NCBI GenBank assembly: GCA_018828385.1
Contig: JAHJVE010000020.1
Coordinates: 62,001-126,000 of the forward strand
Length of the DNA stretch: 64,000 nt
From: Gammaproteobacteria bacterium
Lineage (GTDB): Bacteria; Pseudomonadota; Gammaproteobacteria; Burkholderiales; Rhodocyclaceae
Direction of reading: 5' to 3'
Position numbers and translations under genes: made by a program. Of this stretch, positions 38,121 through 47,600 are shown piece by piece. Every line of letters begins with the position of its first letter. Within the stretch, counting starts at the first letter, position 1. The notes beneath the pieces are model-generated. The model did no database searches. It saw only the letters and a list, made by a program, of their open reading frames with translations, and had not been told where the DNA came from.

Positions 38121-38408
38121 GATCGTTATTTTGGTGATTTTCGGCTGATTTTCGCATGCCTCGCCGGGCTGGGGGCGGGTCATTTTGTCTGCCCGCTGCG
38201 CCGAAATGTCGCAACGCCGGGCCGGCCATTTCGATTTTGGTCGTTTTTTCCGGTTGACCGTGGCAGGCATCGAAATTGCTGCAACAAAGCGCCGGCTATA
38301 ATGCCGGCGCGCGGTCTGTGTACCGCATCGAAGAGGTGGCACCCCGGTGCCTTGTAAGCTGCCGTGACATCCGCACGGCGGCGGTTGCTGGACAAAACGG
38401 AGTACAAA
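38121..38408. promoter_or_regulatory. Divergent region between regulator and selenate transporter
   Basis: 288 bp. Contains, on the minus strand, GACAAAATGACCCG (38189-38176), a dispersed-repeat copy (38231-38267), and a plus-strand -10-like TATAAT at 38297-38302 with a weak -35 about 15-16 bp before it. The roughly 100-nt transcribed leader that would follow has two hairpins: GGCACC/GGTGCC (38338-38351 region) and GCCGTG/CACGGC (38361-38379 region), just before the binding-protein gene. Confidence 0.5.
38231..38267 (+). repeat. Dispersed 37-bp repeat, copy in divergent promoter region
   Basis: GATTTTGGTCGTTTTTTCC then GGTTGACCGTGGCA. It ends about 30 bp before the TATAAT of the selenate-transporter promoter. 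Confidence 0.9.
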
Positions 38409-39278
38409 ATGAAATTTTCCACCCTGCGCCGCATGGCGCTCAAGGGCGCGGTTGCCTGCGCTGCCATTACTGCCCTCCCGGCCTTTGCCGCCGACGCCAT
38501 CCTGCGCGTTTCGGCCATCCCCGACGAAGCGCCGACCGAGCTGCAACGCAAGTTTGCCCCGCTCGGCAAATACCTCGAAGCGCAGACCGGCATGAAGGTC
38601 GTGTTCACGCCGGTTTCCGACTACGCCGCCGTCGTCGAGTCGCTGGCGACGAAGAAAATCGACCTCGCTTGGCTCGGCGGCTTCACCTTCGTGCAGGCCA
38701 AGATCCGCACCAACGGCACGGCCATTCCCATCGCCCAGCGCGAGGAGGATGCCAAGTTCACCTCCAAATTCATCACCGCCGACCCGAGCATCAAGGCGCT
38801 GGCCGACCTCAAGGGCAAGACCTTCGCTTTCGGTTCGCCGTCGTCCACCTCGGGCAGCCTGATGCCGCGCTTCTACCTGCAGCAAGCCGGCCTCAATCCG
38901 GAAAAGGATTTCAAGAACGTCGCCTATTCCGGCGCCCATGACGCCACCGTCGCCTTCGTTGCGGCCGGCAAGGCCGAAGCCGGCGTCCTCAACGCCTCGG
39001 TCTGGGACAAGCTGGTTCAAGCCGGGAAGGTCGACACCAGCAAGGTGCATGTCTTCTCGACGACGCCGCCGTATTTCGACTACAACTGGACGGTGCGCGG
39101 CGATCTCGATCCGGTCGTCGTCAAGAAACTGACCGACGCCTTCTTGAAGCTTGACCCGGCCAACCCGGAACACAAGGAAATCCTCGCCCTGCAACGCGCC
39201 GCCAAGTTCATCCCGACCAAGAAGGAGAACTACGACGGCATCGAGAAGGCAGCCCACGCCGCCGGCTTGTTGAAGTGA
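38409..39278 (+). CDS. Putative selenate ABC transporter, binding protein
   Basis: 289 residues. Signal peptide ([19 protein letters not shown]) followed by a PhnD-like periplasmic fold: [19 protein letters not shown], then [19 protein letters not shown] and [19 protein letters not shown]. This sub-branch of phosphonate-type binding proteins is annotated as putative selenate transport in genomes with selenocysteine systems. Here selA, selB, tRNA-Sec and a Sec-containing formate dehydrogenase are within 20 kb, which supports selenium oxyanion uptake. It could still transport phosphonate or phosphite. The ATG at 38409 precedes the signal peptide with a CGGAG ribosome site. Confidence 0.8.
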   Translation: MKFSTLRRMALKGAVACAAITALPAFAADAILRVSAIPDEAPTELQRKFAPLGKYLEAQTGMKVVFTPVSDYAAVVESLATKKIDLAWLGGFTFVQAKIRTNGTAIPIAQREEDAKFTSKFITADPSIKALADLKGKTFAFGSPSSTSGSLMPRFYLQQAGLNPEKDFKNVAYSGAHDATVAFVAAGKAEAGVLNASVWDKLVQAGKVDTSKVHVFSTTPPYFDYNWTVRGDLDPVVVKKLTDAFLKLDPANPEHKEILALQRAAKFIPTKKENYDGIEKAAHAAGLLK

Positions 39279-40102
39279 GTTTTTGCTTGAACGGCGTGGG
39301 GCTGACCCACGCCAACGGTTTTGCCGCGCTCAAGGACATCACGCTCAAGGCGGAAAAGGGCGAGCGCATCGCCCTGATCGGCCCCTCGGGTGCCGGCAAG
39401 ACCTCGCTGCTTTCCGTGCTCGGTACGGCGCTGGCGCCGACGGCCGGCACGGCCGAGGTTTTGGATTTTGGCCAAAATTTCCGGTTGACCGTAGCACTCG
39501 CCAAACTGCGTTCGCGCATCGGCACCGTCCACCAAGCGCCGCCGATTCCCGGCCGGCAGCGCGTCGTGACGGCCGTTTTGGCCGGCAAGCTCGGCCAATG
39601 GCCGGCCTGGAAGTCGCTGGCTTCGCTGCTCTACCCGCTCGACATCCCCGGCGCCCGCACCGCGCTCGACCGCGTCGACCTCGCCGACAAGCTGTTCGCC
39701 CGTTGCGACCAGCTCTCCGGCGGCCAGTTGCAGCGCGTCGGCATCGCCCGCGTGCTCTACCAGCAGCCCGAACTGATCCTCGCCGACGAACCGGTTTCCG
39801 CCCTCGACCCGACGCTGGCGCTGGCCACCATCCGCCTGCTCGTCGCCGAGGCCGAAGCGCGCGGCGCAACGCTGGTCGCCAGCCTGCACGCCGTCGACCT
39901 GGCCCTCGGCAATTTCTCGCGCATCGTCGGCGTCAGAGCCGGGCAGATCGCCTTCGACCTGCCTGCCAGCGAGGTGGGCGATTCCCTGCTCCACGACCTC
40001 TACGCCAGTGAAGGCGACGAATTGCCGATTCAGGCCCACGAACCGCATTTCCTGCCACCAACCGCCGCCAACGACGCGGCGACGCGGGCGGCATGTTGCT
40101 GA
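39275..40102 (+). CDS. Putative selenate ABC transporter, ATP-binding protein
   Basis: 275 residues. Walker [10 protein letters not shown], signature [15 protein letters not shown], Walker [14 protein letters not shown] and the switch His in SLHAVDLAL are intact. It powers the permease encoded two genes downstream. The GTG start overlaps the stop of the binding-protein gene (GTGA). A copy of the dispersed repeat lies in the variable segment after Walker A and is read as [12 protein letters not shown]. The C-terminal 30 residues are an extra tail. Confidence 0.88.
   Translation: MSFCLNGVGLTHANGFAALKDITLKAEKGERIALIGPSGAGKTSLLSVLGTALAPTAGTAEVLDFGQNFRLTVALAKLRSRIGTVHQAPPIPGRQRVVTAVLAGKLGQWPAWKSLASLLYPLDIPGARTALDRVDLADKLFARCDQLSGGQLQRVGIARVLYQQPELILADEPVSALDPTLALATIRLLVAEAEARGATLVASLHAVDLALGNFSRIVGVRAGQIAFDLPASEVGDSLLHDLYASEGDELPIQAHEPHFLPPTAANDAATRAACC
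39463..39502 (+). repeat. Dispersed 37-bp repeat, copy in ABC ATPase gene
   Basis: GATTTTGGCCAAAATTT followed by CCGGTTGACCGTAGCAC. Read in the same frame as the amidase copy (FRLTVA), between Walker A and the Q-loop. Confidence 0.9.
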
Positions 40103-40108
40103 TCTCAG

Positions 40109-40564
40109 ATGGAAATGAAACTTTCTAGGTTAATTCAGCTAGCGCAAGAATTTCGGAATGCAATCGAGGGCATTTCGGTCGAGCATCGTCCGGTTGGCAT
40201 GCGAGATTTTCCTTTCGGGTCATGTGGTGATTCATCCCTGCTGCTTGGTGCATACCTTTCGGATATGGATATCGATGGGTTCTTCTATGTATGCGGCGAA
40301 CGAGGCTCAAAGGCAGATGATTCGTGGACGTCCCATGCGTGGCTGCAACGTGGCAGTTGCGTTATCGATATCACCGCTGATCAATTTCAAGATGCTCCGA
40401 CAAACATAATTGTCGCTGATCCGTCGTTGTGGCATCAGCAGTTCCAAACTGAAGCGCCACAGCCGGCCGATTTCAGACTTTGGACTGGATACGGCGCAGA
40501 GATTCTTGTTCCTATGTATAGCTCGCTAAAAAGGTCGCTGGGACTATTTCCGGCGGATAGCTGA
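40109..40564 (+). CDS. Unknown small protein with Cys-His-Asp pattern, inserted in transporter operon
   Basis: 151 residues, no signal peptide. I do not recognise the family. It has Cys39 in FPFGSCGDSSLLLGAYL, His76 in WTSHAWLQRG and Asp87 (or Asp91) in CVIDITADQF. The order and spacing recall papain-like or transglutaminase-like enzymes, where Cys starts a helix and His and Asp lie on adjacent strands. Its composition is clearly more AT-rich than both neighbours. It sits exactly between the ATPase and permease genes of an otherwise contiguous ABC operon, with 6 and 8 bp spacers. Probably acquired; hydrolase or transferase activity is inference. Confidence 0.55.
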   Translation: MEMKLSRLIQLAQEFRNAIEGISVEHRPVGMRDFPFGSCGDSSLLLGAYLSDMDIDGFFYVCGERGSKADDSWTSHAWLQRGSCVIDITADQFQDAPTNIIVADPSLWHQQFQTEAPQPADFRLWTGYGAEILVPMYSSLKRSLGLFPADS

Positions 40565-40572
40565 TTCGGAGT

Positions 40573-42123
40573 ATGGATACGACCAATCGCGACCCGGCGG
40601 CGCGCACCCGCCTGATCGGCGCCCTGGCCGCGCTGGTCATCCTCTGGCCGCTCTTCCAGGCCGCCGAGGTCAAGCCCGGCGTGCTGTTCGACCCCGGCAA
40701 TCTCAAGGTCATCGGCAACTTCCTGGCCGGCTTTCTGCCGCCGGAAACCGGTGCCGAATTCATGGGCTACCTGGCCAAGGCGACGCTGGAAACGCTGGCC
40801 ATCGCTACGGCCGGCATGGCGCTGGCCTTCCTGGTCGCCGTGCCGATGGGCTATCTCGCCACCGGGGCCGGGCGCGAAAAGGCGACGCTCAACCCCGTCA
40901 CGCGCAGCCTGCTGACCACCCTGCGCGGCATTCCCGAGCTGGTCTGGGCGCTCGTTTTCGTCCGGGTCTTCGGCCTCGGCCCGGCCGCCGGCGTGCTGGC
41001 GCTGGGCCTGACTTACGGCGGCATGCTGGCCAAGGTCTATGCCGAAATCCTCGAATCGGTCGATGCCGCGCCGGCCCGGGCGCTGCGCCACAACGGCGCC
41101 GGCCGGCCGCTGGCCATCCTCTACGGGCTGATTCCGCAGGCCTCGAAGGAGCTGGCCTCGTACACGGTTTATCGCTGGGAATGCGCCATCCGCGCCTCGG
41201 TCGTCATGGGCTTCGTCGGCGCCGGCGGCCTCGGCCAGCTCATGGATCAGGCCATGAAAATGCTCAACGGCGGCGAAGCGGCGACCATCCTGCTCGCCTT
41301 CATGGCCCTCGTGTTTGCCGCCGACGGTTTCTCCGGCTGGCTGCGTCGGGCGCTCGACACGCCGCCGGCCAACCGCGCCTCACCCTTCGGCTGGCGCAGC
41401 GGCGGACTCGGGCTGGCGCTGGTCGTCAGCATCGTCGCCAGCTTCAGCTATTTGGAAATTGGCCTGAAATCCCTGTTGACCGTGGAAGCCGTCCACAGCA
41501 TCGGCGAATTCGTCGCCGGCTTCTTCCCGCCTGACCTGTCGGCCGAGTGGCTGGCCAAAGTCGGCAAAGGCATCTGGGAAACGCTGGCCATCTCGGTTGT
41601 CGGCACCCTGCTTGCCGCCGTCGCCGGCCTGCTACTCGCGCTGCCCAAATGGCGGGCGCCGTTCAGCTTCCTGCTCAACACCCTGCGCTCGGTGCCCGAA
41701 CTGGTCTGGGCCACCATCACCGCGCTGGCCGTCGGCCTCGGCCCCTTCGCCGGGGCGCTGGCCTTGGCCCTGCACACGACCGGCGTGCTCGGCCGCCTCT
41801 ACGCCGAAGCACTCGACAACGCCCCGCCGGCCCCCGGCCAGGCCCTGCGCCTAGCCGGCGCCCCGGGCGGCTTCGCCTTCCTCTACGGCACCTTGCCCGG
41901 CGCCGCCCCGCAACTCATCGCCTACACGCTCTACCGCTGGGAAATGAACATCCGCATGGCCGCCATCCTCGGCTTCGTCGGCGCCGGCGGCCTCGGCCAA
42001 CTGCTTTATTTCGAACTCTCGCTGTTCCACCACGCCCAGGCGTCGACGGTGATCATCGCGATGCTTCTCCTGTCGATTGCCGTCGATCAATCGAGCGCCT
42101 GGCTGCGCCGGAAAATGCGCTGA
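40573..42123 (+). CDS. Putative selenate ABC transporter, fused double permease
   Basis: 516 residues. Two PhnE-like permease halves are joined. Each half ends with a binding-protein-dependent EAA-type loop followed by the same phrase: VVMGFVGAGGLGQLM near residue 215 and AAILGFVGAGGLGQLL near residue 473. About twelve membrane segments. Each half also carries a matching LRGIPELVWA / LRSVPELVWA stretch, so it is an internal duplication or gene fusion that provides both membrane domains in one chain. A diverged repeat copy lies between the halves (KSLLTVEAV). Confidence 0.87.
   Translation: MDTTNRDPAARTRLIGALAALVILWPLFQAAEVKPGVLFDPGNLKVIGNFLAGFLPPETGAEFMGYLAKATLETLAIATAGMALAFLVAVPMGYLATGAGREKATLNPVTRSLLTTLRGIPELVWALVFVRVFGLGPAAGVLALGLTYGGMLAKVYAEILESVDAAPARALRHNGAGRPLAILYGLIPQASKELASYTVYRWECAIRASVVMGFVGAGGLGQLMDQAMKMLNGGEAATILLAFMALVFAADGFSGWLRRALDTPPANRASPFGWRSGGLGLALVVSIVASFSYLEIGLKSLLTVEAVHSIGEFVAGFFPPDLSAEWLAKVGKGIWETLAISVVGTLLAAVAGLLLALPKWRAPFSFLLNTLRSVPELVWATITALAVGLGPFAGALALALHTTGVLGRLYAEALDNAPPAPGQALRLAGAPGGFAFLYGTLPGAAPQLIAYTLYRWEMNIRMAAILGFVGAGGLGQLLYFELSLFHHAQASTVIIAMLLLSIAVDQSSAWLRRKMR
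41454..41490 (+). repeat. Dispersed repeat, diverged copy in permease gene
   Basis: GGAAATTGGCCTGAAATCC then CTGTTGACCGTGGAAGCC. It shares CCTGTTGACCGTGGAAGCC with the copy in selA, so both belong to a sub-group. Confidence 0.55.
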
Positions 42124-42148
42124 GCAGCGCTATCATCACGGTTTTCTT

Positions 42149-42517
42149 ATGGACTCACCAAGCATGCAAAACATCCTGATCATCATCCACGCAGCCCCCT
42201 ATGGCAGTGAGCGCTGCCTGTCCGGTTTGCGGCTGGCCACGGCGCTGGCCGGCAGCGAGGCCAAGCCGGAAGTGAAGGTCTTCCTGATGTCCGACGCCAC
42301 CGTGCTCGGCTTGCCGAATCAGCAGGATGGGGCGACCAACGGCTTGCAGGGGATGGTCGAGACGCTGGTCAATCATGGTGTGCAGATTCGCTCCTGCCGG
42401 ACCTGCGCGATGGCGCGCGGCATCGCCGAATTGCCGCTGATCCCGGGCGTGAGCATCGGGACGCTGGTCGAGTTGGCCGAGGCAACGCTGGCCGCGGACA
42501 AGGTCATCACCTTCTGA
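42149..42517 (+). CDS. DsrE family protein
   Basis: 122 residues. The fold pattern NILIIIHAAPYGSERCLSGL and the conserved cysteines in IRSCRTCAMARGI match YchN/DsrE proteins, which carry or transfer reduced sulfur on a Cys. It follows the selenate transporter by 25 bp and may belong to that operon, perhaps handling reduced sulfur or selenium; that is inference. An alternative start is the ATG at 42164 (MQNILIII). Confidence 0.8.
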   Translation: MDSPSMQNILIIIHAAPYGSERCLSGLRLATALAGSEAKPEVKVFLMSDATVLGLPNQQDGATNGLQGMVETLVNHGVQIRSCRTCAMARGIAELPLIPGVSIGTLVELAEATLAADKVITF

Positions 42518-42536
42518 TTGGCGCCGGGCCGGGGTT

Positions 42537-42575
42537 TCGTTTTTGGCCCTTTTTCCCGGTTGACCGTAGCAAGCC
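42537..42575 (+). repeat. Dispersed 37-bp repeat, intergenic copy
   Basis: TTTTTGGCCCTTTTTCCC then GGTTGACCGTAGCAAGCC, between two convergent genes 20 bp after the DsrE stop. Confidence 0.9.
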
Positions 42576-42622
42576 ATGCGCGCTGGCAGACCGAAGCTTG
42601 CGCTGCTGCCAGCTGATCGACA

Positions 42623-44281
42623 CTACCCGGTGGCGCCTTGCGGCTCGACGGGCAGCGTCACGCGGAAAATGGCGCCGCCGTCTTCCTTGTTGCGTACCGA
42701 AATATCGCCGGCGTGGCTTTTGATGATGCCGTAGGACACGGCCAGCCCGAGCCCGGTGCCCTTGCCGATCGGCTTGGTGGTGAAGAACGGCTCGAATACC
42801 CGGGCCAGGATATCGGGCGCAATGCCGGTGCCGCTGTCCTCGACCTCGACCCAGACGTGGTCGTCTTCATGGCCGCTGCGGACGACGATGCGGCCTTTTT
42901 CGGGAATGGCCTGGGCGGCATTGAGCAGCAGGTTCATGAACACCTGGTTCAACTGGAAGGGCATGCAGCGGATGCGCGGCAACGTACCGTAATCCCTGAT
43001 GACCTCGGCCTTGGGCCGGATTTCGTTGGCAACGATATTGAGCGTGCTGTCGAGGCATTCGTGGATATCGGCCTGCTGCCATTCCGCGTCGCCGGGCTTG
43101 GAAAAGTCGCGGAGGTCGGCAACGATGCGCTTGACCCGCTCGATGCCGGTCAAGGACTCCTGGAGCAGGGTCTGGGCGTCGTCGCGGATAAAGGCAAAGT
43201 CCATTGCCTTTTCGAGATCGTGGATCTGCCGACGCAAGGGATCGTTCGCCGGTTTGTCGACCAGGACGGTTTCGTAGGCACCGACCAGGCGCAGGAATTC
43301 GGACAAATAGTTCTGTAGCGTGCCCAGGTTCGATTTGACGAAACCGACCGGGTTATTGATCTCGTGCGCGACGCCCGCCGCCAGTTGGCCGACGGCCGAC
43401 ATCTTTTCGGCATGGAGCAATTGCGTCTGGGTGTCCTGAAGCTGTTTGTTGAGCTTCTTCAGGGCGGCGAGCTGTTCCGCCATTTCGCGCTCCAGGCGCT
43501 TGCGCTCGGAGATGTCCTCGACGATAGACCACACGTAATGCTGCTCGCCGCTGCCGGCAATCCGCACGCCGCTGGTCTGCACCGGCACGCAGCGCCCGTC
43601 CGGCCGGCGGTATTCCAGCTCGACCGCGCCGTAACGGCCGCCGACCTCCAGCGCCTGGCGCATCTCGGCCGCCTGGCCGGCGAACTGCTCGGGAATCAGG
43701 GACCACATGTCCACTGCCGTCAGCGCCTCGTCCGTACAGCCGAGCAACTGTTGATAGGCCTCGTTGCACTCGCGATGCCGGCCCGCCTCGTCCACCAGGG
43801 CGATGCCCAGCGGCGAATGCCGGAACAGCGCGCTCAGCTTCTCGTTGCTGGCCGCTTCCGCCAACTTGCGCTCGGTGATGTCGAGGGTGACGCCGATCAC
43901 TGCCGGCTGGCCTTTGAACTGCATCGCCCGGCCGTGGACCTCGACATGGACGCGCCGCCCGTTGCGCTGCACGCCGACGAAGGAATAACGCATTTCCGGG
44001 ATCAGGCCTTCGGCGCGCCGCCGGATATTGTCGGCCACCCGTTGCCGCTCCTCGGGCGCGATCAAGTCGGCAATCTTGATCGTATCGATCAATTCGGCCG
44101 GCGAGGCGTAGCCGAAAATATTGGCGAACTCCTGATTGACGTAGCGGAAGTAGCCGTCCTGAATCACGTAGATGCCGGCCAGCGTCTGATCGACCAGCGC
44201 CCGGGCCCACTCGCCCGTCAAGGTCAAATCGTCGCTTTCCGCCGCCGATGCCGGCAGTTGCTCCTTCTCGTTTTCATCCAT
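42623..44281 (-). CDS. Cytoplasmic PAS-domain histidine kinase
   Basis: 552 residues, no membrane segment. Two PAS domains with PAC ends (VIGVTLDITERKLAE near residue 140 and VWSIVEDISERKRLE near residue 260), a coiled coil, HisKA with the phospho-His in AAGVAHEINNPVGFVKSNL, and HATPase boxes EDSGTGI and GTGLGLAVSYG. No response regulator is adjacent. It is divergent from the formate dehydrogenase operon and shares its 415-bp promoter region. What the PAS domains bind is unknown. Confidence 0.87.
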   Translation of the reverse strand: MDENEKEQLPASAAESDDLTLTGEWARALVDQTLAGIYVIQDGYFRYVNQEFANIFGYASPAELIDTIKIADLIAPEERQRVADNIRRRAEGLIPEMRYSFVGVQRNGRRVHVEVHGRAMQFKGQPAVIGVTLDITERKLAEAASNEKLSALFRHSPLGIALVDEAGRHRECNEAYQQLLGCTDEALTAVDMWSLIPEQFAGQAAEMRQALEVGGRYGAVELEYRRPDGRCVPVQTSGVRIAGSGEQHYVWSIVEDISERKRLEREMAEQLAALKKLNKQLQDTQTQLLHAEKMSAVGQLAAGVAHEINNPVGFVKSNLGTLQNYLSEFLRLVGAYETVLVDKPANDPLRRQIHDLEKAMDFAFIRDDAQTLLQESLTGIERVKRIVADLRDFSKPGDAEWQQADIHECLDSTLNIVANEIRPKAEVIRDYGTLPRIRCMPFQLNQVFMNLLLNAAQAIPEKGRIVVRSGHEDDHVWVEVEDSGTGIAPDILARVFEPFFTTKPIGKGTGLGLAVSYGIIKSHAGDISVRNKEDGGAIFRVTLPVEPQGATG

Positions 44282-44460
44282 GATCTGTCCCTGTTTGACG
44301 AGACTTACGCACCATGCCGTTCATGACTTGCGCGAACCTCCCTCCACCGTTTCGCGCCAGTCTGCCAAACCGAACAGCCCGTCGCCGCACCCCGGTTTCC
44401 CGGGCGCGTCCGGCCGATTCTCCCACGGCCGGAAAAAAATGTGTCGGCGGATCCGAGGTT

Positions 44461-44516
44461 TCATTTTTGGCCCTTTTTTACGCTTCGCGTAGTAAACCCG
44501 GTTGACCGTGGGATTC
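44461..44516 (+). repeat. Dispersed 37-bp repeat, copy interrupted by 18-bp hairpin
   Basis: ATTTTTGGCCCTTTTT, then an extra segment holding the small hairpin TACGC-TTC-GCGTA (about 44479-44496), then CCCGGTTGACCGTGGG. Apart from the extra segment it matches the copy at 42537. Confidence 0.8.
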
Positions 44517-44633
44517 GCCGGGCCGGCGACGGTGGGACATTTTGTCCGGGGCCGGCCGGGTTTGGACAAAATGTCCCGCTTCTTGCCCGGAGCGAGACGG
44601 GGCATTTCCCATCATTCAACGACTTACGCATGG

Positions 44634-44648
44634 TGGCATGTTCGTTGC
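44634..44648 (+). promoter_or_regulatory. Sigma-54 promoter of the fdn operon
   Basis: TGGCATGTTCGTTGC: GG at -24 and GC at -12 are 10 bp apart, as required. It lies 48 bp upstream of the fdnG start and 56 bp downstream of the double dyad. Confidence 0.75.
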
Positions 44649-44696
44649 GCTGCTTCTCCCTTGCGACATGGGGTCGCATGAGGAGGAATAACTCAA

Positions 44697-47600
44697 ATGA
44701 ACATGAACAGGCGGCAGTTCTTCAAGGTCTGTTCCGCCGGGCTGGGAGGGTCGTCCATCGCGTTGATGGGGTTCTCACCGACCGCAGCCCTGGCGGAAGT
44801 ACGCACCTTCAAGCTGGCCCGCGCAACCGAAACGCGCAATACCTGTCCGTATTGCTCGGTGGCCTGCGGGGTCATTCTCTACAGCATGGGCGACAAGGCG
44901 AAGAACGCCAAGTCGCGCATCATTCATATCGAAGGCGACCCGGATAATCCGGTCAATCGCGGCTCGCTGTGCCCGAAGGGGGCCGGCCTGCTCGACATGG
45001 TGCACAGCCCGAAACGCCTGATGCATCCGGAAGTCCGCGAAGCCGGCAGCACCGAGTGGAAGCGCCTGTCGTGGGACGACGCGCTGACCCGCATCGCCAA
45101 GTTGATGAAGGAAGATCGCGACGCCAATTTCATCGCCAAGAATACGGCGGGCGACACGGTCAACCGCTGGATGACGATGGGTCTGCTCGCTTCCAGCGCC
45201 AGCAACAACGAGGGCGGCTACCTGACGCACAAGGTTTTCCGCAACCTCGGCATTCTCTCGCTCGACACCCAGGCGCGCATTTGACACTCCCCGACGGTGG
45301 CCAGTCTGGCTCCGACATTTGGGCGTGGTGCAATGACCAACCACTGGGTCGACATCAAGAATGCCGATCTCGTCATCATCATGGGTGGCAATGCCGCTGA
45401 AGCGCACGTTTGCGGCTTCAAGTGGGTTGTCGAGGCCAAGGAAAAGCGCGGCGCCAAGCTGGTCGTCGTCGATCCCCGCTTCAACCGCTCGGCGGCGGTT
45501 TCCGACTATTACGCGCCGATCCGTTCCGGCACCGACATCGCCTTCCTCGGCGGCGTCATCAATTTCCTGGTGACCAACGACAAGATCCATCACGACTACG
45601 TCAAGAACTACACCGACTCGACCTTCCTGGTGCATGAAGGCTTCTCCTTCGAGGACGGCATCTTCTCCGGCTACAACGCCGAGAAGCGCAGCTACGACAA
45701 GTCGACCTGGAACTACCAGCTGGGCGCCGACGGTTATGTCCTGACCGATCCGACCATGGAAAGCCCGAACTGCGTCTTCCAGCAAATGAAGAAGCACTAT
45801 TCGCGCTACACCCCGGATGTCGTCAGCAACATCACCGGCACGCCGAAAGACCGCTTCCTGCACATCTGCGAAATGATCGCGGCGACGGCAGCGGCCAACA
45901 AGACCATGACCATCCTCTACGCACTGGGCTGGACGCAGCACTCGGTGGGCAGCCAGAACATCCGGACGATGGCCATGATCCAGCTCCTGCTCGGCAACAT
46001 GGGCATGGCCGGTGGCGGCATCAATGCGCTGCGCGGTCACTCCAACGTGCAGGGCATCACCGACATGTGCCTGCTGACCACCAACCTGCCGGGCTACATG
46101 ACGCTGCCCAACGAGAAGGAACAGGACTTCACCGCCTATCTCGCCAAGCGTTCGCCGAAACCGCTGCGCCCGAACCAGATGAGCTACTGGCAGAACTATC
46201 CCAAGTTCCACGTCAGTCTCATGAAGGCCTGGTATGGCAAGGCGGCGACCAAGGAAAACAACTTCTGCTTCGACTGGCTGCCCAAGTTCGACAAGGGCTA
46301 CGACGTGCTGCACATGTTCGAGCGCATGCACAACGGCCAGATGAACGGCTTCATCGCCCAGGGCTTCAACCCGCTGGCGGCGGTGCCGAACACCAAGAAG
46401 GTGGCCGACGCGCTGGCCCAGCTCAAGTTCCTGGTCGTCATCGACCCGCTGGCCACCGATACCTCGGAGTTCTGGCGGCCAGCCGGCGAGTTCAACGAAG
46501 TCGATCCGGCCAAGGTGCAGACCACCGTCTTCCGCCTGCCGGCCGCCTGCTTCGCCGAAGAGGAGGGGTCCTACACCAACTCCGGGCGCGTCCTGCAGTG
46601 GCACTGGAAGAGCGCCGACCCCATCGGCGAATCGAAGTCCGACGGCGACATCGTAGCCAGCCTGTTCGTCAAGCTGCGCGAACTGTATGCCAAGGACGGC
46701 GGGGCTTTCCCGGAGCCTATCCTCAACCTGAACTGGGCCTACAAGCACGCCGACGAACCGTCGCCCGAAGAGCTGGCCAAGGAGTTCAACGGCAAGGCGC
46801 TGGTCGACCTGGTCGATCCCAAGGATCCGACCAAGGTGCTGGTCAAGGCCGGCGAACAGGTGCCGAGCTTTGCCTTCTTGCGCGACGACGGCTCGACTTC
46901 CTGCGGCAACTGGCTGTACTCGGGTTCGTGGACGCAGGCCGGCAACATGATGGCGCGGCGCGATACGTCCGATCCATCCGGCCTCGGCCAGACCCTGAAC
47001 TGGGGCTTCGCCTGGCCGGTCAACCGGCGCATTCTCTACAACCGCGCCTCGGCCGACCTGGCCGGCAAGCCGTGGGACAAGAGCCGCACCGTGATCGCCT
47101 GGGACGGCCAGAAGTGGGGCGGCAACGACGTGCCCGACTTCAAGGGCAACGAGCCGCCGGAAAACGGCATGGGTCCGTTCATCATGAACCCGGAAGGCGT
47201 GGCGCGGCTGTTTGCGCTGGGCCGCATGGCCGAAGGTCCGTTCTCCGAGCACTACGAACCCTTCGAGTCACCGCTCGAGGTCAATCCGATGCACCCGAAC
47301 AATCCGCTGGCCCGGACCAACCCGGCCGCCCGCGTGTTCAAGGGGGACATGGAACAGTTCGGCACGGCCAAGGACTTCCCCTACGTGGCGACGACCTACC
47401 GCCTGGCCGAGCATTACCACTTCTGGACCAAGAACGTGCCGCTCAACGCCATCGTTCAGCCGGAACAGTTCGTCGAGATCGGCGAGGAACTGGCCAAGGA
47501 GAAAGGCATCGTGGCCGGCGACAAGGTGGTCGTCCGTTCCAACCGGGGCAAGATCAAGGCGGTGGCTGTCGTCACCAAGCGGATCCGCGGCCTTGATGTC

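Larger units (their letters stand above)
44282..44696. promoter_or_regulatory. Formate dehydrogenase promoter region
   Basis: 415 bp between the PAS kinase and fdnG. Contents left to right: nothing recognisable to 44460; an interrupted copy of the dispersed repeat (44461-44516); a 14-bp perfect inverted repeat, GGGACATTTTGTCC at 44534-44547 and complement at 44564-44577, each arm itself a GGACA-N3-TGTCC dyad; a sigma-54 promoter TGGCATGTTCGTTGC at 44634-44648 with exact 10-bp GG-GC spacing; and an AGGAGGA ribosome site at 44680-44687. The layout is that of an enhancer-activated sigma-54 promoter. Confidence 0.75.

Noticed and set aside
38409-42123. A phosphonate degradation (phn) cluster
   Set aside because: Binding protein, ATPase and permease are phn-like, but no C-P lyase or phosphonatase genes follow, and the fused permease plus Sec genes fit the putative selenate branch better.
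44697-45284. A 195-residue truncated formate dehydrogenase fragment followed by a separate ORF
   Set aside because: The TGA is at the conserved Sec position, the same frame continues with family sequence, and a SECIS-like hairpin follows; this is a selenoprotein, not a pseudogene.
45163-47040. GGTCAACCG motifs in fdnG (near 45163 and 47024) as repeat copies
   Set aside because: They encode VNRW and VNRR stretches normal for formate dehydrogenase alpha subunits and lack the A/T-rich half.
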